Positions 14,404 to 20,963 of a DNA stretch of 20,963 nucleotides are shown one piece after another. The notes under the pieces are model-generated. The model saw only the letters and a program-made list of their open reading frames with translations. It was not told the DNA's origin and ran no database searches. The position numbers were made by a program, and so were the translations under genes. Within the stretch, counting starts at the first letter, position 1. Each line of letters starts with the position of its first letter. The DNA comes from Armatimonadota bacterium (GTDB lineage Bacteria; Armatimonadota; Hebobacteria; Hebobacterales; WVXJ01): contig WVXJ01000205.1 in assembly GCA_011773575.1 (NCBI GenBank), positions 1-20,963 of the forward strand, written 5' to 3'.

Positions 14404-15533
14404 TCTGGCGCTCGGCCATCCTGTCCGTGGCATGGAAGGAAGCACGCGAAATGCGTCGCGATCCCTATTTCCTCGGGCTCTCCGTGGTCTTGCCTATCAC
14501 GATGTTCTTCCTCTTCTCCCACGCTGTCACGCTGGACGTGCGGGACATGCCCTTGGCGGTCTACGACCGCAGCCGCAGCCAGACCGCTCGGCGGTACATC
14601 GACCGCTTCGTTTCCTCCGGTTACTTCCGCCTGGTCGCTCACGTCGACGACGTCGGCGCCCTCAACAGGATGTTGGGCACAGGCCAGGCGAAGGTCGCGT
14701 TTGTAATCCCGCAGGACTTCTCTCGCAATCTTCACAACAACCGGCCGGCGGAGGTGCAGATCCTGGTCGATGGGTCATTTCCTACCACCGCGCAGGTCAT
14801 CGTGGGCTACATCGATGCCATAAACGCTTCGGCATCCCAGGCGGTGCTGGTACGCTACCTGGAGCGCCAGGGCCAACGCTCAAGCCAGCTGGCCATCGAG
14901 CCTGCAGTGCGAGTGTGGTACGACCCGGCGCTCAAGAGCATGAACTATATCGTCCCAGGGCTTTATGGAGTCATCCTGCTTGCATTTGCCCCTCTCCTCA
15001 CAGCCTTGGGCGTGGTGAGGGAGCGCGAAAGCGGCTCGATCCACCAGATATTCGTATCGCCGGTGCGCCCCTACCAGTTTATCCTCGGTAAGACGATTCC
15101 TTATTGTGCCCTGATGTTCGCGGTCACGCTTGTACTGTTAGCCGTCGGGATTTACGGATTTCGCGTACCAATGAGGGGGAATCTTCTTCTGTTTGTGGCT
15201 CTGCTCGCAGTCTACACCGTCTGCACGGTCGGCGTCGGGCTCCTCTTCTCTACTCTCACGCGAAGCCAGTTGGGAGCGATTCTCCTCGCCCTTTTGGGTG
15301 CGATGATGCCCGCGTTCTATTTCTCCGGGTTTCTGTACCCGGTAGAACAACTGCCCGCTTTCGTCAGGTACAATTGTTACTTATTCCCGGCATACTACTT
15401 CAACCGCATCTCTCGCGACATCGTCCTCAAAGGCATGGGCCTTCAGCAGATCTGGCCAGATGTGTTGATAATCATGGCATACACCAGTCTCTTGCTGGTC
15501 GGCGCTTCGCTACGCCTGAAGAAGAAAGTGTAG
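14400..15533 (+). CDS. ABC-2 type permease, YbhS-like
   Basis: 377 residues with a GTG start in a GTGA overlap with the ATPase gene. One N-terminal helix (around 25-45) is followed by a large extracytoplasmic domain of about 130 residues containing the family's VAFVIPQDFSR stretch, then five helices. The cytoplasmic coupling segment RERESGSIHQIFVSPVRPYQ precedes the helices that line the pathway. It pairs with the next permease, which has the same plan, to form the heterodimeric membrane part of the exporter. No odd features. Confidence 0.93.
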   Translation: MIWRSAILSVAWKEAREMRRDPYFLGLSVVLPITMFFLFSHAVTLDVRDMPLAVYDRSRSQTARRYIDRFVSSGYFRLVAHVDDVGALNRMLGTGQAKVAFVIPQDFSRNLHNNRPAEVQILVDGSFPTTAQVIVGYIDAINASASQAVLVRYLERQGQRSSQLAIEPAVRVWYDPALKSMNYIVPGLYGVILLAFAPLLTALGVVRERESGSIHQIFVSPVRPYQFILGKTIPYCALMFAVTLVLLAVGIYGFRVPMRGNLLLFVALLAVYTVCTVGVGLLFSTLTRSQLGAILLALLGAMMPAFYFSGFLYPVEQLPAFVRYNCYLFPAYYFNRISRDIVLKGMGLQQIWPDVLIIMAYTSLLLVGASLRLKKKV

Positions 15534-15545
15534 GAGAACCAGGCC

Positions 15546-16676
15546 ATGGGCATCAGGTTGGCCGCTCTCATCAGAAAAGAGTTCCTACAGTTCTTCCGCG
15601 ACAGGTTTGTGATTATCCTTGTCGCCTGGGCGTTCATGGTAGACGCTTTGCTGATGGGGTACAGCTTGGCCTTGAAACCTGAACATCTGGCTCTCGGCGT
15701 GCTCGATCAGGACCGCTCTCAGCGTAGCAGCCAACTCATCCAGCAGCTCTCCGCAACGCGCTACTTAGACCTTGCCCACTGGGCGAGCAGTGGGCGAGAA
15801 ATGAACATGCTCCTGGATCAGGGGAAGGTCGATGTCGGTGTAGTCATCCCGGCCTCGTTCTCTCGCCAGATAGATCTTGGACAACCGGTCAGGGTGCAAG
15901 TGTTGGTGGACGGCACCAATTCAGTCGTCGCTAGCATCGGAGCCAACTATGTTTCCGCTATCATCTTACGTCATAGTCGGCAGGTGCTGATTGAGCGCTC
16001 GGCCATCGCGCCTTCCCAGGTGGCGGCTTTACCTGCGATCGTAGGGCGCATCAGGGTGTGGTACAATCCCGGTCTCGACGCCACCATCTATATGGCACTG
16101 TCGGGGGTGCTCCTCGACTTGATGTTCATCGCTATCGTCATCCCGGCCGTGGCAGTAGTGCGTGAGAGAGTAGCTGGCACTATTGAACAGCTCCTCGTTG
16201 CCCCCATCCGACCGATCGAACTCCTCGTCGCCAAGATGCTTCCGATGGCTGCGGTTACTTTCACAGGGTTCGTCATCTCTCTCCTGGAGGTCGTTGTTAT
16301 TTTCGGCGTGCCGCTGCAAGGCAGCCTTCTGCTGTTCTTCACGGCTAGCGTTCTCTTTCTGTTCGCCGCCTTCGGAATTGGACTTTCCATCTCCACTATC
16401 GCCCAGAATCTCCAACAAGCTCTGCTGGCGTCGTTCTTCCTGGTCATACCCATGGTTTTTCTTTCCGGTACAATGACTCCGGTAGACTCCATGCCTGCGG
16501 TCATGCAGTACATCAGCTACGTCTCGCCTCTCCGCTACTTCACCGATATCGGAGTCGGCATCTTTTTCAAAGGAGTGGGCCTCGCAGCGCTGTGGCCTCG
16601 CTTCCTTGCACTGTTTGGATTCGGCTTTCTTCTGCTAACCTTCAGCGCCCAACGCCTCGGCCGACGGCTGACTTGA
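15546..16676 (+). CDS. ABC-2 type permease, YbhR-like
   Basis: 376 residues; the ATG follows TAGGAGAACC, 12 bp after the previous stop. Same architecture as its neighbour: an N-terminal helix, an external domain with VGVVIPASFSRQID, then five helices, with the coupling element VRERVAGTIEQLLVAPIRPIE. The two permeases are clearly paralogous yet diverged, as usual for the YbhR/YbhS pair. It is the last gene of the exporter operon and the last intact gene before the integrase relic. Confidence 0.93.
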   Translation: MGIRLAALIRKEFLQFFRDRFVIILVAWAFMVDALLMGYSLALKPEHLALGVLDQDRSQRSSQLIQQLSATRYLDLAHWASSGREMNMLLDQGKVDVGVVIPASFSRQIDLGQPVRVQVLVDGTNSVVASIGANYVSAIILRHSRQVLIERSAIAPSQVAALPAIVGRIRVWYNPGLDATIYMALSGVLLDLMFIAIVIPAVAVVRERVAGTIEQLLVAPIRPIELLVAKMLPMAAVTFTGFVISLLEVVVIFGVPLQGSLLLFFTASVLFLFAAFGIGLSISTIAQNLQQALLASFFLVIPMVFLSGTMTPVDSMPAVMQYISYVSPLRYFTDIGVGIFFKGVGLAALWPRFLALFGFGFLLLTFSAQRLGRRLT

Positions 16677-16992
16677 GTCGGCTTTCGTTTTCACCCCCTC
16701 TGCCGTCAGGTGCGCTGTCGCGGCTGTCATGTCTCGTGCCACGCGACACCATTAGGAGAAGATCAGGAGGAGCCTACGTCGGCCGCGATCTTCTCCCATG
16801 GCCACGGAGTGCATCCTCTTGCACTGAGATCGGACCCACTTGACCAGACGACAACGCGCAATAGCTAACCCTGGCGAGCCGTTGCTGGCCCCAACGGCCC
16901 TTCATGGGAAGGGGCCTCGCCCGCCGCGGACGCTCGGGAAGATGACAAAGCGCGGAGCTTATGAGTTGAAGTCATAGCTCACGAAAAAACGT
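16677..16992. other. Non-coding stretch with inverted repeats
   Basis: No convincing gene. It holds GGAGAAGATC (16755-16764) paired with GATCTTCTCC (16787-16796) around 22 bases, and an imperfect hairpin from GAGCT/ATGA (16955-16964) to TCATAGCTC (16972-16980) just before the integrase relic. Neither is followed by a T-run. They could be terminators of the exporter operon or remnants of a mobile-element end. Confidence 0.5.
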
Positions 16993-17091
16993 AACCTCGC
17001 CACCTACCTCATCCGCAACGGAGTCGACATCCGCACCAAACAAACCGCGGTTGAAATGATTTCCAGTCTGACCTCCTCCACCAGTTCCTGA
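16993..17091 (+). pseudogene. Relic of a tyrosine recombinase 3' end with 69-bp in-frame deletion
   Basis: Reading from AAC at 16993 gives NLATYLIRNGVDIRT, matching the left integrase (TFATYLIRNGVDIRT), then TKQTAVEMISSLTSSTSS and a stop, matching its very end. Bases 16997-17037 equal 197-237 except one. The 23 codons holding the GHS motif and the catalytic Tyr are missing: the gap lies exactly between two CCGCAC copies in the intact gene (231-236 and 300-305), one of which remains here (17031-17036). Everything upstream of the match is gone. Both copies end with the same 16 bases, AGTTCCTGACTATTTC (352-367 and 17083-17098). Not functional. Confidence 0.9.
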
Positions 17092-17399
17092 CTATTTCGT
17101 ACAGAAGCTTGGCACCATATTGAACCGTGTTATCAGGCACTAAATGCTGGAAGGATGCAGACCCTAGTCCAAAGAGCCCAAGAATTCAGAGAGATTAGTG
17201 CTTGCTCAGCCTTACGCGTTAGTATCGGTGCCTTGCGTCCCTCTGCACGCCCCACCGACAGTCAATTCTTCTCTTCTGGGTGGAACCGACTAACTGATAT
17301 CTTGCCGAGAAGTATCGCAGATGAATCTGGGAATCTTACGCGCATCGGCCAAAGCCTGCGCCCACCGAAGTGTTGTGCTTTGTTAGGGCTATAAGAAGT
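17092..17399. other. Non-coding stretch between integrase relic and sulfur-carrier gene
   Basis: About 300 bp of lower coding quality than its surroundings. The only frames are short and unlike any protein I recognise. No hairpin with a T-run for the minus-strand operon that ends here was found by eye. Apart from the integrase-tail bases at its left edge, nothing identifiable is seen. Confidence 0.5.
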
Positions 17400-17690
17400 T
17401 CAACCACCGGCCAAGGGGAGCAGCAGGCTGATCACATCCCCTGCTTTAACGTGCGTCTCCTGGTTGTCCTCAATGGGCTCGTCATTGAGCAGCAAAAGCA
17501 GACTCCGCCACTGATTTCCTTGCTCGTCGAAGATAAAATGGCGCACGGCATCACCATGCTCTTCCACAAAGCGCAGCAGTATTTCCTTAACAGTGCCTCC
17601 TGCACAAGGTAAGCAAACTTCCTTCTGCCCAATCGTATCGCGCAAGGCGCCGAAAAACCGCAGGGTAACCAGAGGAGCATCAACGCTCAT
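17400..17690 (-). CDS. MoaD/ThiS-family sulfur carrier ending in Gly-Gly
   Basis: 96 residues with a ubiquitin-like beta-grasp pattern (VTLRFFGALRDTIG, then GTVKEILLRFVEEHG, then AGDVISLLLPLAGG). The exposed C-terminal Gly-Gly is the site that an E1-like enzyme adenylates and that becomes a thiocarboxylate. The ATG is preceded by a strong AGGAGGTGACATC and overlaps the stop of the E1-like gene (ATGA at 17687-17690), so both are translated together. It may serve molybdopterin, thiamin or amino-acid sulfur transfer; no moaE, thiG or other partner is present to decide. It is the last gene of the minus-strand operon. Confidence 0.88.
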   Translation of the reverse strand: MSVDAPLVTLRFFGALRDTIGQKEVCLPCAGGTVKEILLRFVEEHGDAVRHFIFDEQGNQWRSLLLLLNDEPIEDNQETHVKAGDVISLLLPLAGG

Positions 17691-18520
17691 GATGTCACCT
17701 CCTCTGAAACGGATCCGCTTCCGCGAAGGCTGCAGAACTCCTCATAGTCTATGAGTGCGGTAACCGTGGGATGGTCACCGCACACAGGGCAGTCTGAGTG
17801 ACGAGCGATTCGCATCTCCCGAAAAGTCACCTCCAGTGCATTGTAGAGCAGCAGCCGGCCCACAAGAGTGTCGCCTATTCCCAAGATCAATTTTAGAACT
17901 TCACCTGCTTGAATGGTGCCCACCACTCCGGCCACCGCCCCCAGGATACCGGCCTCCTGGCAACTGGGGACCAAACCTGGTGGGGGTGGATCGGGGTAGA
18001 GACATCGGTAGCATGGGCCCTCTCCCGGTATAATGGTTGTCACTTGTCCCTCGAAGCGCAGAATGCCCGCGTGGGAGAGCGGCTTGCGGGCCATCACACA
18101 GGCATCATTCACGAGATAGCGTGTGGGGAAATTGTCGCTGCCGTCAACAACAACGTCATAGCCGGCAATGATATCGAGGATATTGGCCGAGGTAAGACGC
18201 ACATCGTGAGGGACAACGCTGACATCAGGGTTGATGGCTTCCATCGTCTCTTTTGCCGAGAGACACTTCTGCCGCCCCAAATCAGGAGTGCTGTGCAGGA
18301 GTTGGCGTTGAAGATTACTCATCTCGACCGCGTCCGAGTCCGCCACGCCGATGGTGCCCACTCCGGCCGCCGCAAGATAAAGCCCTGTGGGGGAGCCCAA
18401 TCCACCGGCGCCGACGATCAACACTTTTGCGTCGAGCAGCCTGCGCTGGCCTTTGCCTCCAACCTCGGGCAAGATAATATGGCGGCTGTAGCGCTCAATC
18501 TGTTCTTCTGTGAATTCCAT
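17687..18520 (-). CDS. MoeB/ThiF-type E1-like sulfur-carrier adenylyltransferase
   Basis: 277 residues from the ATG at 18520 (MEFTEEQIERYSRHI, the usual family start); the frame is open to 18601 but the extra 27 residues are unlike the family. The nucleotide-binding GAGGLGSP is at 37-44, followed by the NLQRQ motif at about 69-73. Two Cys pairs, C170/C173 and C244/C247, hold the structural zinc. A candidate catalytic Cys is C187 in PSCQEAGILG. The enzyme activates the C-terminal Gly-Gly of a ubiquitin-like carrier as acyl-adenylate for sulfur transfer. There is no rhodanese domain, so sulfur must come from another protein. The operon has two possible substrates, the carriers on either side. 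Confidence 0.94.
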   Translation of the reverse strand: MEFTEEQIERYSRHIILPEVGGKGQRRLLDAKVLIVGAGGLGSPTGLYLAAAGVGTIGVADSDAVEMSNLQRQLLHSTPDLGRQKCLSAKETMEAINPDVSVVPHDVRLTSANILDIIAGYDVVVDGSDNFPTRYLVNDACVMARKPLSHAGILRFEGQVTTIIPGEGPCYRCLYPDPPPPGLVPSCQEAGILGAVAGVVGTIQAGEVLKLILGIGDTLVGRLLLYNALEVTFREMRIARHSDCPVCGDHPTVTALIDYEEFCSLRGSGSVSEEVTS

Positions 18521-18548
18521 TACAGTACTTACTCCCTGCTCTTTGCCG

Positions 18549-18788
18549 CTATTCCAGAATGTCTCCCTGTACGGCCGTAACCTGCACACCCTGTTCCTCA
18601 AGGTAGCGCACGCCTCGCTCGAGGTTTTCTTCAGTGCCCTCCAGTTCGAGCACCATCTCCCCTGTCGTCTCGGTAACTCTGGCGCGGCGAATGTTGGGGA
18701 TTATGTCGAACTGTTTGGCCATCCGAAATGTCACGGGCTCCTGGATGAGTTTTTGAGGAAACGTCAACTTAACAGCTTTTTTCGCCAT
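18549..18788 (-). CDS. Stand-alone NIL-domain protein
   Basis: 79 residues, ATG with GGAGGT nine bases upstream. The whole protein is one NIL domain (ferredoxin-like fold): VKLTFPQKLIQEPVTFRMAK at its start, then the family pattern FDIIPNIRRARV-T-GEMVLELEG and a final VQVTAVQGDI. NIL domains occur at the C-terminus of the methionine importer ATPase MetN, where they bind methionine, and in homocysteine-forming proteins. A free NIL protein between a sulfur carrier and its E1 suggests binding of methionine or a sulfur intermediate, or a regulatory role. No Cys is present, so it is not itself a sulfur donor. Confidence 0.88.
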   Translation of the reverse strand: MAKKAVKLTFPQKLIQEPVTFRMAKQFDIIPNIRRARVTETTGEMVLELEGTEENLERGVRYLEEQGVQVTAVQGDILE

Positions 18789-18822
18789 TTGGCCTTACCT
18801 CCGTGGTCACGCTCGCTGCGCC

Positions 18823-19101
18823 TCAATTGCCGCCGGCGATGGCCGGCACAATAGAGACCTCGTCCTTCTCACTGAGCGCGGTGTCCTCTCCCTTGAGGAA
18901 GCGAATGTCTTCATCATTCACATAGATGTTGACGAAGCGTCTCAGGTTGCCTTCATCGTCATACAGGCGCTTTTGGAAGCCGGGAAACTTCGCTTCCAGA
19001 TCGGCCAGCACTTCCCTCAGGTTTTGGCCGTCGGCGCGTACTTCTGATTGACGCTCCGTCAATGACTGCAAGGGTGTCGGGATTCTCACTTTGATTGCCA
19101 T
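18823..19101 (-). CDS. CysO/HcyS-like sulfur carrier with C-terminal Gly-Gly-Asn
   Basis: 92 residues, ATG preceded by GGGAGGT. Ubiquitin-like pattern: IKVRIPTPLQSLT, then LREVLADLEAKFPGFQKRLY and FVNIYVNDEDIR, ending EVSIVPAIAGGN. The active Gly-Gly is capped by one extra Asn, so the protein cannot be adenylated until that residue is removed. The gene just upstream encodes a JAMM peptidase suited to this. The body resembles mycobacterial CysO more than MoaD. It would carry sulfide as a C-terminal thiocarboxylate to a PLP enzyme for cysteine or homocysteine synthesis. Confidence 0.92.
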   Translation of the reverse strand: MAIKVRIPTPLQSLTERQSEVRADGQNLREVLADLEAKFPGFQKRLYDDEGNLRRFVNIYVNDEDIRFLKGEDTALSEKDEVSIVPAIAGGN

Positions 19102-19107
19102 GGTCTT

Positions 19108-19653
19108 TTACCTCCCTGTGGTAACTGGTTTCCGGCAAATGCCGGCACTTGTCTTCTTGGTTTCTCCACTGCGTTTAATCGGATGTTCGCGGAAATGCTT
19201 GAGTGGCTCGTCATAGGTCCAGGCCTTTATCTGCGTTTCCTTACCCTCTTTCACCGCGATGATCAGATAAATATAGCCCGGCCAGGCGAATTCCGCGTCA
19301 GTGGGTGACGGTGCAGGAGGATGGTCGGGATGGGAATGGTAGAATCCCAGTATCTCCTCCCCCTCCTTCTCCGCCGCGCGATCCGCCCGCAAGATCTCTC
19401 TCGGATCCATCTCATAGCGGTCATGGGTGCGCACGGTCATGCAGTTCGAAGTGGGATACACCGAGCATATGACCTGTGAGTGATTACGCCTCCCGAGCAG
19501 AATCCCGCAGCACTCCTCAGGATAGGTTTTTCTCGCATGTTCCCGCATCTGTTCCGCCTGTTCGGACGGAAGGACCACCGCGCCTCCGGCCGCTTCCGCG
19601 CCCGCAACATGGGCCGGCCTGTGCTTGTTTGAACACTGCTGGCTGTCTTTCAT
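19108..19653 (-). CDS. JAMM/MPN zinc metallopeptidase (Mec/HcyD-like)
   Basis: 181 residues. The JAMM zinc motif is complete: Glu in PEECCGILLG (residue 46 or 47), His106-Ser-His108-Pro, Ser116 and Asp119 in GFYHSHPDHPPAPSPTDAEF. Members cut isopeptide or C-terminal peptide bonds of ubiquitin-like proteins; Mec+ of Mycobacterium releases cysteine from CysO-Cys, and related enzymes trim carrier precursors. It starts within the ATGA overlap with the PLP-enzyme gene and ends 6 bp before the carrier ATG. Its N-terminal 20 residues and C-terminal 20 residues are unconserved-looking tails. Likely roles: removal of the Asn cap of the carrier, release of the amino-acid product, or both. Confidence 0.93.
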   Translation of the reverse strand: MKDSQQCSNKHRPAHVAGAEAAGGAVVLPSEQAEQMREHARKTYPEECCGILLGRRNHSQVICSVYPTSNCMTVRTHDRYEMDPREILRADRAAEKEGEEILGFYHSHPDHPPAPSPTDAEFAWPGYIYLIIAVKEGKETQIKAWTYDEPLKHFREHPIKRSGETKKTSAGICRKPVTTGR

Positions 19654-20915
19654 GATATCGCCGCGGCCTCCAGTATTTTCCCCGCTCGCGCTTCAAACGA
19701 AGCCAGCGACGGCTCTACCTCCAAGGCTTCTCCCAGGCGCCCTGACACCGGCTCTGTGGTCTTGAGCCCATTACCTGTGACACAGGCCACGGCTGTTTCG
19801 TCTGGTGGTATGCGCCCTGAAGCCGCCAGTTTCTTGAGCACTGCTATGGTGACACCGCCAGCTGTCTCCGTAAATATACCTTCGGTTCGCGCGAGAAGTT
19901 TGATCGCCTCAACGATCTCTTCATCGGTTGCGGTCTCTCCATGGCCGCCGCTCTCCGAAACCGCCTTCAAGACGTAATAGCCATCCGCGGGATTCCCAAT
20001 TGCCAAGGACAGCGCGATGGTTTGTGGCTTTCGGACCGGGCGAATGATGTCAGTTCCCTCTTTGATGGCATTCACCACCGGGGAACAACCGTCAGGCTGT
20101 GCCGCGTAAATCTTAGTGGGGAGCTCAGATATCAAGCCAAGATACTCAAGTTCCTGGAATCCCTTCCAGACTTTGGGTAATAGAGTGCCGCCGGCAACCG
20201 GCAGGACCACATGCTTGGGCGCGCGCCAACCCAGTTGCTCGGCGATCTCGAAAGCACTTGTCTTAGCCCCTTCCGTGTAATAGGGACGCATATTCACATT
20301 GACGAAGGCCCATCCATATTTGCCGGCAACCTCTGTGCACAACCGATTGACTTCATCATAAGTGCCCTCCACAGAGACCAGGTCCGGCCCGTACACGAGT
20401 GTGCCGAGCACTTTGCCCAATTCCAGCCCGGAGGGGATGAAGATCACAGCCCTCAAACCGGCTAAGGCGGCATGCGCGGCGACCGCATTTGCCAGATTGC
20501 CCGTGGAGGCGCATCCGACGATGCGGAAACCCAGTTCTTTCGCCCGTGAGAGGGCAACCGGAACCACGCGGTCCTTATAGGAAAGCGTGGGACGGTTGAC
20601 AGAATCATCTTTCAGGTAAAGCTCTCGCAGCCCCAGTTCCCGCGCCAACCTATCCGCCCGCACCAGAGGAGTGTAGCCGGAGTTCAGCCCATCGGTGGGC
20701 TCGCCCTGCAGCGGAAGCAGTTCCCGATAACGCCAGAGATTCTCAGGCCGTGAAGCGATGGCCTCAGCCGACATCACCTGCCGTATCTGGTCATAGTTGT
20801 AGACAACTTCCAGCGGCCCGAAACAGTACTCGCACGAATAGACGGCCTCTGCCGCATATTCGCGTCCGCACTCCCGGCATCTCAGGGCTGTCATATAGCA
20901 GCCTTTCACGCTCAT
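19650..20915 (-). CDS. thrC: Threonine synthase-like PLP enzyme with N-terminal zinc ribbon
   Basis: 421 residues. The ATG at 20915 has GGAG eight bases upstream; an internal ATG at 20894 (MTALRC) is also possible. The N-terminal zinc ribbon has Cys13, Cys16, Cys28 and Cys31. The fold-type II PLP lysine is Lys114 in LSYKDR, and the phosphate-binding loop is STGNLANA; GGHGETATDEEI and ETAGG follow as in threonine synthases of the class seen in archaea and many bacteria. The expected reaction is O-phosphohomoserine to threonine. It is the first gene in view of an operon for ubiquitin-like sulfur transfer, where other organisms have CysM or MetY, so it could use the carrier thiocarboxylate instead of, or as well as, water. 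This second role is inference. Confidence 0.9.
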   Translation of the reverse strand: MSVKGCYMTALRCRECGREYAAEAVYSCEYCFGPLEVVYNYDQIRQVMSAEAIASRPENLWRYRELLPLQGEPTDGLNSGYTPLVRADRLARELGLRELYLKDDSVNRPTLSYKDRVVPVALSRAKELGFRIVGCASTGNLANAVAAHAALAGLRAVIFIPSGLELGKVLGTLVYGPDLVSVEGTYDEVNRLCTEVAGKYGWAFVNVNMRPYYTEGAKTSAFEIAEQLGWRAPKHVVLPVAGGTLLPKVWKGFQELEYLGLISELPTKIYAAQPDGCSPVVNAIKEGTDIIRPVRKPQTIALSLAIGNPADGYYVLKAVSESGGHGETATDEEIVEAIKLLARTEGIFTETAGGVTIAVLKKLAASGRIPPDETAVACVTGNGLKTTEPVSGRLGEALEVEPSLASFEARAGKILEAAAIS

Positions 20916-20940
20916 ATATGCTTCTCCATCTTCCGCGGCT

Positions 20941-20962
20941 GGCCGTCTCTCAAGAGGCGGCC
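20941..20962. repeat. Short hairpin upstream of the PLP-enzyme gene
   Basis: GGCCGTCTC (20941-20949) and GAGGCGGCC (20954-20962) are complementary around TCAA with one T-G position. It lies 25 bp upstream of the thrC-like start, at the window edge. It may be a terminator for a rightward gene outside the window or part of the leader of this operon. Confidence 0.45.
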
Positions 20963-20963
20963 T

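Noticed and set aside
368..17082. Insertion sequence or transposase inside the copper block
   Set aside because: No transposase motif or terminal inverted repeat was found; the only mobility signals are the two integrase tails at the edges.
1..20963. tRNA or rRNA genes
   Set aside because: No cloverleaf with a TTCGA-type loop and no rRNA signature was seen on either strand; a few GTTCAA-like strings lack matching stems.

Overview
The window is about 21 kb of GC-rich bacterial DNA. It has tightly packed genes with strong Shine-Dalgarno sites and many 4-base start/stop overlaps. Nothing fixes the taxon. The cysteine/homocysteine-type cluster at the right end (PLP enzyme, JAMM peptidase, ubiquitin-like sulfur carrier, NIL protein, E1-like enzyme) and the copper genes would fit a Chloroflexota-like or other deep-branching environmental lineage, but this is a weak inference.

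Left edge (1-928): the 3' end of a tyrosine recombinase, then two diverged CRISPR-like repeats 75 bp apart, then an extended -10 promoter that opens onto a strongly structured, apparently untranslated leader. The leader ends at a membrane-embedded M50 (site-2) protease gene.

Copper region (about 2.1-11.0 kb): a CsoR-type Cu(I) repressor and a lycopene-cyclase-domain membrane protein read leftward from an AT-rich divergent promoter/operator. Reading rightward are a Met/His-rich anchored periplasmic protein, small membrane proteins (DUF5676-like, Cys/His-rich, DUF2933-like), a FixC/geranylgeranyl-reductase-like flavoprotein, an isoprenylcysteine-methyltransferase-family membrane enzyme, and a CopA-type Cu(I) ATPase carrying YHS and two HMA domains at its N-terminus. 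These are followed by a membrane-anchored cupredoxin, two small YHS proteins, a zinc-ribbon-like protein, and a truncated second cupredoxin. The cupredoxin-YHS pair has been duplicated and the second cupredoxin is decayed.

ABC exporter (11.07-16.68 kb): a four-gene YbhG/F/S/R-type operon: membrane fusion protein, double-NBD ATPase, two ABC-2 permeases.

Right junction (16.68-17.40 kb): non-coding DNA holding inverted repeats and a decayed second copy of the same integrase 3' end. The roughly 16.7 kb of copper/export genes is therefore bracketed by two related integrase tails in direct orientation, which suggests an island or a composite of insertions.

Right end (17.40-20.92 kb, minus strand): threonine-synthase-like PLP enzyme, JAMM peptidase, sulfur carrier ending Gly-Gly-Asn, NIL-domain protein, MoeB/ThiF E1-like enzyme, and a second sulfur carrier ending Gly-Gly. 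This looks like a protein-thiocarboxylate sulfur-transfer pathway. Its PLP partner resembles threonine synthase rather than CysM or MetY, and that makes it one of the two most interesting parts of the window. The other is the association of copper genes with isoprenoid/lipid-type enzymes.
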